The position numbers were made by a program, and so were the translations under genes. A DNA stretch of 64,000 bases from Thereva unica (lineage: Eukaryota; Arthropoda; Insecta; Diptera; Therevidae). The stretch is from assembly GCA_949987705.1 (NCBI GenBank), contig OX465281.1, positions 165,492,516-165,556,515 of the forward strand, written 5' to 3'. Of the stretch, positions 35,358 through 47,270 are shown one piece after another. Below the pieces are notes generated by a model, which made no database searches, had not been told where the DNA came from, and worked only from the letters and a program-made list of their open reading frames with translations. Each line of letters starts with the position of its first letter. Position 1 is the stretch's first letter.

Positions 35358-35744
35358 ATTGGAGATATTTTTTTCTTCTTGTGTTTTACAGGTAGTTGTA
35401 CACGGAATTAATAAATGTAATATTGTCTGTACAAAAGCGACGTAGGGGTACCCGTACGACACTTTTCGTTTTTTTAACACCTTCCGTCGACAAGACTTGT
35501 GTAATTATAGTTAAATATATATTGCCGTTTTCGCGTAGTTGAAAATTGTTGATTGTAGTATCTGCTACTATTAGTTTTACAGGGTTAGTGAATATTGAGT
35601 TTCTTTATCCAATTGTTATATTCTTGTGCGTGTTGACCTGTAATAGACATAAATGTTAAATGGTTATAATATAGTAATGTCCGTGTATTAGATTTTGTTT
35701 GTGGAATGGTTGGGACGGGTGGTATTCCTTTTCAGGGTTCTTAG
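35358..35744 (+). repeat. 387-bp direct repeat, right copy
   Basis: Partner of 33684-34070 with one base difference seen. It is followed by about 130 bp unique to this side (35745-35874) that ends in the element's CA terminus. Confidence 0.9.
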
Positions 35745-35874
35745 ATAGTGACTTTCCCTGAAGCTGATAGTCTTCGATACTAGGAGCTGTCAGGGAAAGA
35801 AACAGATAGCCATGACACGGCTCAGGCGAGGACCGAAGGACGACGGGAATTGAATAAGATTTTTCATAGTCACA

Positions 35875-38800
35875 CAGTGCATCCCTATAATGATGTGGAC
35901 ATCCTCTAAAAAGCGATTTTTCGAAATTCATCCCCTTAGGGGGAAATGGGGTTTACCCAAACCGCTAGAGCTATAGGGCTGAAATTTTGACAGTGCATCC
36001 CTATAATGATGTGAAATTCATCCCCTTAGGGGGTGAAATGGGGTTTACCCAAACCGCTGGAGCTATAGGGCTGAAATTTTGATAGTGCATCCGACGTGGA
36101 CATCCACTAAAAAGCGATTTTTTGAAATTCATACCCTAAGGGGGGAAATGGGGTTTACCCAAACCGCTAAAGCTATAGGGCTGAAATTTTGACAGTGCAT
36201 CCCTATAATGGCGTGGAAATCCACTATAAAAGCGATTTTTTGAAATTCTTCCCCTAAGGGATGGAAATGGGGTTTACCTAAACCTCTGGAGCTATAGGGC
36301 TGAAATTTTGACAGTGCATCCCTTTAATGACGTGCAAATCCACTATTAAAGCGATTTTTCGAAATTCTTCCCCTAAGGGATGGAAATGGGGTTTACCTAA
36401 ACCTCTGGAGCTATAGGGCTGAAATTTTGATAGTGCATCCCTTTAATGACGTGCAAATCCACTATTAAAGCGATTTTTAGAAATTCTTCCCCTAAGGGGG
36501 GAATGGGGTTTACCAAAACCGCTAGAGCTATAGAGCTGAAATTTTGACAGTGCATCCCTATAATGATGTGGACATCCACTAAAAAGCGATTTTTCGAAAT
36601 TCATCCCCTAAGGGGGTGAAATGGGGTTTACCCAAACCGCTGGAGCTATAGGGCGGAAATTGTGACAGTGCATCCCTTTAATGACGTGGACATCCACTAA
36701 AAAACGATTTTTCGAAATTCATCCCCTAAGGGGGTGAAGTGGGGTTTACCCAAACCGCTGGAGCTATAGGGCTGAAATTTTGACAGTGCATCCCTTTAAT
36801 GACGTGCAAATCCACTATTAAAGCGATTTTCAGAAATTGTTCCCGCGATTTTTCGAAATGGGGTTTACCCAAACCGCTAGAGCTATAGGGCTGAAATTTT
36901 GACAGTGCATCCCTATAATGATGTGGACATCCACTAAAACGCGATTTTTCGAAATTCATCCTCCAAGGGGGTGAAATGGGGTTTACCCAAACCGCTGGAG
37001 CTATAGGGCTGAAATTTTGACAGTGCATCCCTTTAATGACGGGCAAATCCACTATTAAAGCGATTTTCCGAAATTCTTCCCGCGATTTTTCGAAATGGGG
37101 TTTACCCAAACCGCTAGAGCTATAGGGCTGAAATTTTGACAGTGCATCCCTATAATGATGTGGACATCCACTAAAAAGCGATTTTTCGAAATTCATCCTC
37201 TAAGGGGGTGAAATGGGGTTTACCCAAACCGCTCGAGCTACAGGGCTGAAATTTTGACAGTGCATCCCTTTAATGACGTGGACATCCACTAAAATACGAT
37301 TTTTCGAAATTCATCCCCTAAGGGGGTGAAATGGGGTTTTCCCAAACCGCTAAAGCTATAGGGCTGAAATTTTGACAGTGCATCCCTATAGTGGCGTGGA
37401 AATCCACTATTAAAGCGATTTTTCGAAATTCTTCCCCTAAGGGATTTAAATGGGGTTTTCCTAAACCTCTGGAGCTATAGGGCTGAAATTTTGATAGTGC
37501 ATCCCTTTAATGACGTGCAAATCCACTATTAAAGCGATTTTTCGAAATTTTTCCCCTAAGGGGGAAATGGGGTTTACCCAAACCGCTGGAGCTATAGGGC
37601 TGAAATTGTGACAGTGCATCCCTTTAATGACGTGGACATCCACTAAAATACGATTTTTTGAAATTCATACCCTAAGGGGGTGAAATGGGGTTTTTCCAAA
37701 CCGGTAAAGCTATAGGGCTGAAATTTAGACACTGCATCCATTTAATGATGTGGACATCCACTAAGAAGCGATTTTTCGAAATTCATCCCCTAAGTGGGTG
37801 AAATGGGGTCAACCCAAAACCGCTGGAACTATAGGGCTGAAATTTTGACAGTGCATCCCTATAATGGCGTGGACATCCACTAAAAAGCGATTTTTCGAAA
37901 TTCATCCCCTAAGGGGGTGAAATGGGGTTTACCCAAACCGCTGGAGCTATAGGGCTGAAATTGTGACAGTGCATCCCATTAATGACGTGGACATCCACTA
38001 AAATAGGATTTTTTGAAATTCATACCCTAAGGGGGTGAAATGGGGGATTTCCAAACTGGTAAAGCTATAGGGCTGAAATTCGGACACTGCATCCCTTTAA
38101 TGATATGGACATCCACTAAGAAGCGATTTTTCGAAATTCGTCCCCTAAGTGGGTGAAATGGGGTCAACCCAAAACCGCTGGAACTATAGGGCTGAAATTT
38201 TGACGGTGCATCCCTATAATGGCGTGGACATCCACTAAAAAGCGATTTTTCGAAATTCATCCCCTAAGGGGGTGAAATGGGGTTTACCCAAACCGCTGGA
38301 GCTATAGGGCTGAAATTTTGACAGTGCGTCCCTTTAATGACGTGCAAATCCACTATTAAAGCGATTTTCCGAAATTCTTCCCGCGATTTTTCGAAATGGG
38401 GTTTACCCAAACCGCTAGAGCTATATGGCTGAAATTTTGACAGTGCGTCCCTGTAATGATGTGGAGATCCACTAAAAAGCGATTTTTCGAAATTCATCCT
38501 CTAAGGGGGTGAAATGGGGTTTACCCAAACCGCTGGAGCTATAGGGCTGAAATTTTGACAGTGCATCCCTTTAATGACGTGGACATCCACTAAAATACGA
38601 TTTTTCGAAATTCATCCCATAAGGAGGTGAATTGGAGTTTTTCCAAACCGCTAAAGCTATAAGGCTGAAATTTTGACAGTGCATCCCTATAATGGCGTGG
38701 AAATCTACTATTAAAGGGATTTTTGCGAAATTCATCCCCTAAGGGGGGGAAATGGGGTTTATCTAAACCGCTGGAGCTATAGGGCTGAAATTTTGACAGT

Positions 38801-39167
38801 GCATCCCTATATTGATGTGGACATCCACTAAAAAGGGATTTTTCGAAATTCATCCCCTAAGGGGGTGAAATGGGGTTTACCCAAACCGCTGGAGCTATAG
38901 GGCTGAAATTTTGACAGTGCATCCCTTTAATGACGTGCAAATCCACTATTAAAGCAATTTTCCGAAATTCTTCCCGCGATTTTTCGAAATAGGGTTTACC
39001 CAAACCGCTAGAGCTATAGGGCTGAAATTTTGACAGTGCATCCCTATAATGATGTGGACATCCACTAAAAAACGATTTTTCGAAATTCATCCCCTTAGGG
39101 GGTGAAATGGGGTTTACCCAAACCGCTGGAGCTATAGTGCTGAAATTGTGACAGTGCATCCCTTTAA
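35875..39167. repeat. ~118-bp satellite array, fourth segment
   Basis: The same satellite, with the first monomers irregular (shortened near 36010 and 36090). The TTCCCGCGATTTTTCG replacement monomer recurs near 36841, 37080, 38383 and 38976, which defines a local higher-order unit. No gene. Confidence 0.93.
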
Positions 39168-39609
39168 CCCTAGATAGCTAACCTTCTGGCGTACACCATT
39201 TAAGCTAACCATCCGTCGAAACGACGTGTATTTCAAAAGTATTTTTTTATATAAAATATATATTACTGGTTATTAAAAGGTTTTTCAATAAAGATGGGTA
39301 TTTTTAGTTGTACTTTATTTAATTATTCAAAAATTACAGTAACATTTTTAAGACCTCTGAAAAACAAACAATTTTTTTTTTCATACACTTAAAGAACAAA
39401 ATTCGACGACGAACGACGGACGACGACGGACAAAGCTTAAGTATCTCAAAAACTATAACACTTACTTGCTCAATGTGTTTGGAACTGCAGCAACCTCAAC
39501 GACGACTGAGTTGGCTAGCTGAGCTGAAACAATTAAATCCACCGTTTAAAAGAGACAGCGATTTTACTTAGCGATGCCCGTCGATTCGACGGAGGTTAGC
39601 TATCTAGGG
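39168..39609. mobile_element. piggyBac-type MITE (442 bp)
   Basis: Terminal inverted repeats CCCTAGATAGCTAACC with TTAA at both sides (39164-39167 and 39610-39613). An intact satellite monomer (CCTTTAATGACG) is restored if the insert and one TTAA are removed. TTAA targets and CCC-type termini are the signature of piggyBac elements. It contains no coding frame. The interior has GACGACGA-type short repeats and an A+T-rich centre. Confidence 0.9.
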
Positions 39610-39877
39610 TTAATGACGTGGACATCCACTAAAATACGATTTTTTGAAATTCATACCCTAAGGGGGTGAAATGGGGTTTTTCCAAACCGGTAAAGCTATA
39701 GGCCTGAAATTTTGACACTGCATCCCTTTAATGATGTGGACATCCACTAAGAAGCGATTTTTTGAAATTCATCCCCTAAGTGGGTGAAATGGGGTCAACC
39801 CAAAACCGCTGGAACTATAGGGCTGAAATTTTGACAGTGCATCCCTATAATGGCGTGGACATCCACTAAAAGCCATT
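39610..39877. repeat. ~118-bp satellite array, last monomers
   Basis: About two and a half monomers. The array stops inside AAAAGC(C)ATTT at an LTR-like sequence. No satellite is seen further right. Confidence 0.93.
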
Positions 39878-40288
39878 TGTAGTGACCGCGTAAAGTTTAA
39901 TTACCAAACTTTATGCAATGTCACACAACAACTTCTGGCACGATCAAAACGATCAGTCGGAACACTCCATCGATCACCGAACTCAAAGTTCAGTGATCTT
40001 GCCGTTTTCTTCCGTCCCTATTACAACTAGTGATCGAGACACTTTCCGGCATCTCCCCTTCTTACTTGTCCTCATCCCTCGTGTCCGAAGAGTGCGGTTC
40101 CCAAAGCGAATAATAAGAAGTTAAATATATATACATTCAAGTCAATTAAGTTACTTATAAGTTAAAGTTAGTTACTTATAAATTAAATAATAATTATAAA
40201 CAATCCAGTGATATCGAATCTAGTATCAATAAAATAACAATAAATAATCAAAGAGTGTTTGATCATTATACCACCTCGTGGTACAACA
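39878..40288 (+). repeat. Putative LTR of a truncated Ty3/Gypsy-like element
   Basis: Begins TGTAGTGACCGC directly against the satellite and ends GTACAACA. A TATA-like TTAAATATATATAC lies near 40112. It is followed closely by GTGGTGACCCTG, which resembles the start of the internal region of many arthropod Gypsy elements. No second LTR or coding region is found, so the family call is tentative. Confidence 0.45.
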
Positions 40289-40791
40289 GTAGCTAAAGTG
40301 GTGACCCTGAAAAGTGCACGCCGCTCTAAATTTTTTTTGTACAAAAAAATATCAAATTCAAAGCCGCTGAGGAGACAAAAGCCATTGACAAGCGTATTAA
40401 AAACAAAAGGAGTCGAGAACGACGTGGGAGCACCCATCATACACACACAACAGATAACTTATCAAAAAAAAATATTTTTAAAAAAAATCAACTAAATTTC
40501 TTTTTTGTTAATAATAATATTGCAGCATCGATGTGTGATTAATTTAATTTTTACCATTCTTACATTCACATATTTTGAAGTAAACTTTTATGGTGAATAT
40601 TTATTGCAAATTATATCGAATTGCAAACTATTTTTACTGAACACGATGAACATACAGACATATAAAAGTGCAGAATTTCGGTTCGCAGTTTAAAGTGAAG
40701 TGTACTTAGACTATTATATTTTTTTTCGGACATACCTTTTATATACAATATATAAACATTTTCTATGCTTTTGCATATACATATATACATA
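40289..40791 (+). other. Truncated internal leader, then AT-rich sequence
   Basis: The first ~200 bp, starting with the GTGGTGACCCTG segment, may be the leader of the putative LTR element. There is a short lysine-rich frame (about 40260-40495) that I cannot assign. From about 40500 the sequence is AT-rich with no feature I can support. Confidence 0.35.
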
Positions 40792-40938
40792 GGCTGCATT
40801 CGAAAATTCAGCCAGCTGCGCAGAATTGGCAGTATCGCAGAATCGGCTGCGGGATATGTATGCCCGGCTGCAGCAATTTGATTTTTTGAATGATGTGCTG
40901 CCAATTCTGCGCAGCTGGCTGAATTTTCGAATGCAGCC
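40792..40938. mobile_element. 147-bp foldback/MITE-like element
   Basis: Perfect 41-bp inverted repeats (40792-40832 and 40898-40938, outer end GGCTGCATTCGAAAATTCAG) around a 65-bp centre. The arms are far more GC-rich than their AT-rich surroundings. No clear target duplication is visible beyond a possible ATA. Confidence 0.75.
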
Positions 40939-41212
40939 ATATTGGCGTTTATACAAATATTCGCTACATTTTATTTTATATATACATTTACCTTTATTTA
41001 TATATAAATATTTTCCATATTTTTGCATACATATATATACACATATACACATATTGGTGTTTATACAAATATTCGCTACATTTATTTTATATATACATTT
41101 ACCTTTATATATATATAAATATTTTCTAGATTTTTACATACACATATATACACATATATACATATTGGCGTTTATATAGATATTCACTACATTTATTTTG
41201 TTTTATATATAC
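40939..41212. repeat. AT-rich tandem repeat, ~115-bp unit
   Basis: About two and a half units containing TATACAAATATTCGCTACAT and ACATATATACACATATA. A further diverged stretch of the same repeat lies at 42591-42734, so the Helitron fragment between them was inserted into this repeat. Confidence 0.7.
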
Positions 41213-42590
41213 ACTAGCTGGAACCCGTTGCGCCTCGTTGCACCCATCAATGTGGTGGATGGTTACCATTCAGCTCTTTCCTCAGCATAATCCGTTGTAC
41301 AATATATACGCTGGCCATTTTCTAGATGTCTAACCAAATGAACAACAGTTGCATATCTTTTATGAATGGCGAATGAAAGAAATTGCCATACCGCTAGATT
41401 ATGCTAACATTACGTCCCATTTAATATTGTGTTATTTTGCCGATCGCATTTGCATTAGCAGCACCAAAAACAGCCATGTCGCTCCCCTTCATTATATATT
41501 TGAATATGAATTTGATTGATTCGACGGAATTGCAAAATTCAACATTTATGAGAGCATTGAACGTCTTGAACAGTAATGGCGAATAGAGTACGACCCAACG
41601 ATTGTCAGCTTCACAATCGTAACCTTCCAAGTCATCTCTTTGCCATTGACCTTAGTCGGTCGACGAAGATACATTGGGAAACCATTGTTCCCGATTACAT
41701 TTTCAGAAATCAATGCTCTTGAATACCGCTTTGAATATTTCTAACATGCATCATGATTCAGTCTCATCCCATTGTGGATTGCAAGTAAAAGTTATGAACA
41801 AATCTGACGACCATTTTGATATTGGACATATGTTTTCAACACACAATGCATCAACGATTTTCCAACGCTCGTTTCGAACTGTATCGATTTTCTTTGCTGA
41901 ACCTAACTAAAATTGTTAAAGTAACCGCTCGACTTTGATATTTTTTGTTCTTTTTCACATATGCCTTGTCGAAAACTACTAAATAAAGTCCATTTTAACA
42001 TAAAAATTGGGTCAATAGCAAGAGGGGGAAGTATTGTACCTTGTTCAACAAAAATTTTTGCTTAAAATCTAACACATGCACAAATGCCTTATAGATAAAG
42101 AAATATTACTCGGCCATAGCCGTTGATATCCCATCTAAAGATAATAAGATAATCTTGGTGAAGCAAGACCCATGTACCCCGAGAGTATGATAACAAACCG
42201 GTTAACCAAGTGTTAAATATTGACCCGTGTACGCCAGCCTAATGAGAGTAACATGTAAACGCACTCTAACGTTACTACTGTTACGTTTCGGTTAATGCAT
42301 TTATAATTTGACACCACTATCGCTGCTACAATCCTTCTTTAGAACGATTTTACTTTTTTTTATTTCATTTAATAAAACAAACCGATTTCACGTACAAATC
42401 ATATCAATTAAATGCGAAGAAAAAATTTCCAATAAGGATATCGACAATTCTTTTTCAAGCACCATTACAAAAATACCAACAGACATAATCATGAAAACTA
42501 TATACATAAACCTTGCTATTGAGGTCTTCTAACACAAACCACACTCAATCAGTCATTTCATACAGCCAATTTTTCAAACATCGATTACAT
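41213..42590 (-). mobile_element. Helitron fragment with Rep remnant
   Basis: The minus strand ends GCAACGGGTTCCAGCTAGT, which has the CTAG-T 3' terminus of Helitrons. It is closely similar to the ends of the two Helitrons at 51777-56943 (GCACCGGGTCCCAGCTAGT). A short GC-containing hairpin precedes it. Upstream lies a decayed Rep-domain frame (41421-41630). The rest, to about 42590, has no recognisable coding and its left boundary is set only by return of the AT-rich repeat. Confidence 0.7.
41421..41630 (-). pseudogene. Helitron Rep/helicase N-terminal region remnant
   Basis: A 69-codon frame with DNRWVVLYSPLL, NVEFCNSVESIKFIFKYIMK and GSDMAVFG. These match the conserved 'helitron helicase-like' segment just before the helicase domain in Helitron Rep proteins, where it forms part of the rolling-circle replicase. 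Related coding sequence continues upstream in another frame (near 41640-41700: NGFPMYLRRP), so at least one frameshift is present. Downstream, the helicase domain is largely deleted before the 3' terminus. Confidence 0.82.
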
Positions 42591-42734
42591 ACAAAACAAT
42601 GATTCATTTTTATATATATAGATTTACCTTTATATATGTATATAAATATTTTCTACATTTTCTTTTGCATATACACATATATACATATTGGAATTCATAC
42701 AAATATTTACTACATTTTGTCTTTATACATATAT
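42591..42734. repeat. AT-rich repeat flank
   Basis: Resumes the repeat seen at 40939-41212 (TTTACCTTTATATA, ACATATATACATATTGG) and ends ACATATAT at the foldback element. Confidence 0.65.
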
Positions 42735-43642
42735 GGGACATTCCACGTCAAATCGGACAAAATTTTTCGACCCCCCTCCGTTTTGGCTGAAATTTTTCAG
42801 GGACTTTGGGCAACTATTTAAGGCTACAAAAAATTTTTTTTTTGAATTTTTTCGACGATATATTGACAATAGAAATTAAATGCTTTTTAGGGATTTTTAT
42901 GAATTTTGACTTTCTTTCTCGATTTTGGCTCTATATCTTTCGTTGGGGTCAACGTTTTTGATAGGTTTTACATGTTTTCAGGTCAGAGGGGTTGTTTACA
43001 AACAAATTTGCTGAAAAACATAAACATATTTTCGAATTCAAGGTCAAAAGGTCAAAAATAGTAAAAAAACTTTAAAATTCAATTTCTCAAATACCCCATC
43101 TCGAAAATGGACGTTTTTGGTGTCAAAATGTTCAGGAGAAGTCACTCTAACACCTCTATCAAAAATCTCGGTGGGCCCTTAAGGATTTCGAAAGTTATGA
43201 GTATTTGTTTATAATCTTTAATTTTTTACGATATTTATTGAATTCTTTGCCCTGGATATAGTTGAAACGTCATCAATTTTCACCAAAACTTGTATAAAGG
43301 GTTATTGGCGGCTGATTACGAATCTGTGGTCAGATGTTCAAAAAAATGAACCTCTTTCCATAAAATGACATTTGGACCGCCATCTTGGCTGCCATTTTGA
43401 ATTTTGAAAATCTGGCCGCAGATTCGTAATCAGCCGCCAAAAATAACCCTTTATACAAGTTTTGGTGAAAATTGATGACGTTTCAACTTCTCCCGAACAT
43501 TTTGACACCAAAAACGTCCATTTTCGAGATGGGGTATTTGAGAAATTGAATTTTAAAGTTTTTTACTATTTTTTGACCTTTTGACCTTGAATTCGAAAAT
43601 ATGTTTATGTTTTTCAGAAAATTTGTTTGTAAACAACCCCTC

Positions 43643-43763
43643 TGTTGGACATCCACCTAAAAAGTTCATAAAAACACAATCGCCATCAGTGAACTCATAA
43701 ATACAAAATACTTCCCTGCGAGGTTTCCTGAAGACCCGTCCTTCCCAAACCAAACAATGGGCA
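43643..43763 (+). repeat. 5' LTR fragment of the second BEL/Pao element
   Basis: 121 bp matching 47271-47391 with one difference seen (CATAAATAC versus CATTAATAC). Homology stops after CAATGGGCA. Confidence 0.9.
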
Positions 43764-46700
43764 GGAGAGTTACCAACACCTCAAACAAGGACATTAGTAA
43801 GCTGCCATAGCCATACTGAGTTAGAACACAGCATCCGGCGTTTTTGGGAATTAGAAGAAACTCGAGAAGAACGACATCTAACCGAAGAAGAAATGAAGTG
43901 CGAGCAGTTCTACAAGGACACTGTGAGAAGGGCATCGGACGGACGGTACATAGTACGTTTACCGTTTGTGAATGGACAGCGTCCTCAGTTCGGCACATCA
44001 CGAACAATAGCACTACGACGATTCAACTTACTGGAAGCCAGATTTCAAAAATCCCCTCAGCTGCGCGATGAATATTCAGCATGCATACAGGAATACTGCC
44101 AACTCAACCACATGGTCCCAGTCTCGGCATCTACAAAAGAGTTAAAGGATGACCTTCATAATACAAAACATTTTGAAACGTATTACCTGCCCCACCATGC
44201 CGTGTTTAAAGAAAGCACGACAACTAAGCTCCGAGTTGTTTTTGATGCGTCGCAAAAATCCACACATGGGCCATCACTTAACGACGTCTTGATGGTCGGT
44301 CCCAAACTACAAGATGACTTATGGCAAATTCTTTTACGGTGGCGAAAACACAAGATCGTTTTCACTGCAGATTTGGAGAAGATGTATCGCCAAATCAAGG
44401 TGTCGGAAGAGGATGTCGATTTTCAACGAGTGTTGTGGAGACCATCGCCAGTCGAAAAGATACAAGATTTCTGCTTACACACAGTCACCTTTGGCACGTC
44501 TTGTGCTCCATATTTGGCGATAAGAACACTGCATCAGCTGGCTGATGATGAATATCAAAACTTCCCAAGAGCATCGGAGATAGTTAAGTCGGATTTCTAC
44601 GTCGACGACCTTCTAACAGGAGCAAGTACGGTTGAAGAAGCAACACAACTTCAAGAACAATTGATACGTTTGATGCAGTTAGGCGGATTCAATTTGCGAA
44701 AATGGACCACCAACGATCCAGAATTAATCAAGGCAATTCCACTGGCGGACCAAGAGCTTAGTAAGATCCGCAATTTCGACTTCGAAGATGGAATTAAAAC
44801 ATTAGGCGTCCTTTGGTGCCCCAAAACAGACACCTTTATGTACAAAATGAACACCTTGCTAATTCTGAATTGATCACGAAACGAGACCTCTTGTCGCAAA
44901 TCTCCAAATTATTCGACCCTCTGGGGCTTCTCTCACCCATCATGATACGAGCCAAGATTATCATGCAGAGTGTTTGGTTAAGCGGCTTGGATTGGGATGA
45001 CAGATTATCTGAGGATTTTACACAAGCTTGGAACGACTTTCGGAAAGATCTGAAACACATTGAAGATATCAAAATCCCCAGATGGCTGCACACCCTTACC
45101 GATGAAATTGAATTGCACGGATTTTGTGACGCCTCAAATCGGGCATACGCAGCAGTGTTTTATGTCCGGTCGGTCGATAAATTTGGTCACATTCATACTC
45201 ACTTGCTAACATCAAAAACCAAGGTCGCTCCCATCAAACCGGTAACATTGGCACGACTTGAGTTATGTGGAGCCGTTTTGTTAGTGCGTCTATTTAAAGC
45301 AATAAAAATGGCCTTGAAAGGCAGTAACATTCGTTTAACACTTTGGTGCGATTCCACCATAACACTAGCTTGGATAAAGGCACATCCTTCAAGATGGAAG
45401 ACTTTTGTGGCAAATAGAGTGGCCGAAATCCAAGAAACTATCGACTGCTCCTCTTGGAAGTACGTGTCTTCAAAGGAAAATCCTGCGGACTGTGCATCAC
45501 GTGGCATAGCACCAACGGAACTCATTTCGCACACACTGTGGTGGCATGGTCCAAACTGGCTTAAAAAATCTAAAGAACATTGGCCGACCCCGATTCAAGT
45601 CGACAAAACCAATTTGGAAGAAAGAGCGAGCGTGAAAATTTATTTGGCAGTAACCCTCAAAGCAGGAGAGACCAAACTAGTGGCAAAGTATTCAAGCTTA
45701 ACACGATTGTTGCGAGTGTCAGCTTATTGCTTCAGATTTATCAACAACTGCAAGGCATTAAAAAAGGATTCATCGATTTGGTTGACTACGGCAGAACTGA
45801 ATAAGGCACTCACATATTGGATAAAAGACGCACAAGCGGACGAATTCGCAGATGAATTGTTGACCTGCAGGTCAGGAAAGGAGGTAAAGAATGGCAGGTT
45901 AAGCAGTTTGACGCCATTTCTCGACGACGAAGGAGTCTTGCGTGTCGGAGGACGACTACATCACGCAGATTTGTCGTGGTTCAAAAAACACCCTATCATA
46001 TTGAGTTCCGATCATCCATTAACCAAACTCATAATATTAGAATCGCATGAACGAACTCTTCACGGCGGCCCCCAATTGATGATGACCTGGTTAAGGAATC
46101 GATTCTGGATTCTCAAGTTGAGGAGCTGCATAAAAGGGGTGGTGCACCGATGCATGAAATGCTTTCGACATAAGGCGAAACCTGAATCCCAATTGATGGG
46201 AAATCTGCCGTCTCCCAGAACACGAATGTCGCGACCTTTCACTCACGTTGGCGTGGATTTCCTCGCTGTAAAGGCAGTCCACATAGAAGTTGTCTCTGAT
46301 TTGACGTCCGAAGCATTCTACGCAGCCTTAAAGAGGTTTATTAGTCGCAGAGGGCTTTGCCTGCACATATACTCAGACAACGGAACCAATTTTGTCGGGA
46401 CGAACAAACTATTAAATCATGATTTCGAACATCATCTGAAACAATTGAATGTGGAAATGCCACCAAAGGCCACAGCAATGAGAATAGAATGGCACTTCAT
46501 ACCACCATCAGCGCCCAATTTCGGAGGATTGTGGGAGGCAGCGGTGAAATCTACGAAATATCACCTAAAACGAATAATAAACGATGCAATTTTAACGTAC
46601 GAGGAAATGGCCACAATCGCGACCCAGATAGAAGCTTGTCTAAATTCTAGGCCGATCACACCATTAACAGACGATCCAGAGGACTTGAATGCACTTACAC

Positions 46701-47122
46701 CAGGCCACTTTCTGTAAGGTGAAGCACCGTTGGCATTACCAGAGCCATCAATCCTAGATGAGAAACCCACTGCACTTACACGATGGCATCACTTAACGCA
46801 TTTAGTCCAATCGTTTTGGAAACGCTGGCATTCAGAATATTTATCTCGTCTCCAGCAACGGCCTAAATGGCTACAAACAAGGAAAAATCTCGAGGTAGGA
46901 CAACTAGTATTAATTAAGGAAGAAAGACTACCTCCTACGAAGTGGATGCTTGGAAGGATAACCGAAACGCATCCAGGGACGGATCAACTTGTTAGAGTGG
47001 TTACACTGAAAGTTAAGGATAGGATCTTGAAGCGACCAATTTCCAAGGTGTGCCTACTACCGTGCGAAGACAACACAGATATGGAACAAGTGGACAGCAC
47101 AAACACCACCAAGTTAAAATAA
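43764..47122 (+). pseudogene. BEL/Pao pol, broken
   Basis: Starts near the protease/RT boundary. The reverse transcriptase (from 43893) keeps FDASQKS and YVDD (44598-44609). A frameshift near 44850 separates it from the RNase H/A17 region (FCDASNRAYAA, near 45120) and the integrase zinc site (LHGG..., CMKC). In the integrase core a short in-frame deletion near 46257-46275 removes residues between the first catalytic Asp region (GVDF) and KAVHIEVVSD. The later SDNGTNFVG and LWEAAVKST motifs remain. A TAA at 46715-46717 interrupts the DUF5641-type tail, which otherwise stays in frame to 47122. The product cannot be functional. A further frame change is likely between 43764 and 43820. Confidence 0.93.
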
Positions 47123-47270
47123 CGTACCATAAACCATTTTCCATCCTAGCATAATTCCTGTCCTAGTTGTCCTTAAATTCCCATGCAATTTTGTTTTTTG
47201 TTGTAGCAAAACTTAAAGCGTACTACTTCCAGATTAGTTTTGGATCCACAGGACCCAAGGCCCGGGAATA
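47123..47270 (+). other. 3' untranslated region of the second BEL element
   Basis: Short non-coding sequence between the pol stop and the 3' LTR, ending in AAGGCCCGGGAATA, a weak purine-rich tract. No envelope gene. Confidence 0.6.

Larger units (their letters stand above)
32588..35874 (+). mobile_element. LTR-type element (TG...CA) carrying a PAIP1-like gene
   Basis: 3,287 bp of non-satellite sequence inserted in a monomer. It starts TGTAACGGTCGG, ends CATAGTCACA, and is flanked by CAGT at 32584-32587 and 35875-35878, a 4-bp target duplication. TG...CA ends with a 4-bp duplication fit a Ty3/Gypsy-like integrase. Inside are two 387-bp direct repeats (33684-34070 and 35358-35744) around a 1.29-kb segment with a 230-codon frame. 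A simple reading is a former element whose 5' LTR lost its end and whose 3' LTR lost its beginning, leaving the shared 387 bp. I see no gag, pol, primer-binding site or purine tract. Confidence 0.65.

Noticed and set aside
10194..39159. Many minus-strand frames in the satellite encoding repeats such as GMHCQNFSPIALAVW
   Set aside because: Monomers are often a multiple of three bases, so one phase stays open through several units. Frames start and stop at random variants, and no promoter or known domain is present.
40826..41179. 117-codon frame in AT-rich sequence
   Set aside because: It runs from the inverted-repeat element into AT-rich tandem repeats; composition is Tyr/Ile/His-biased with no domain.
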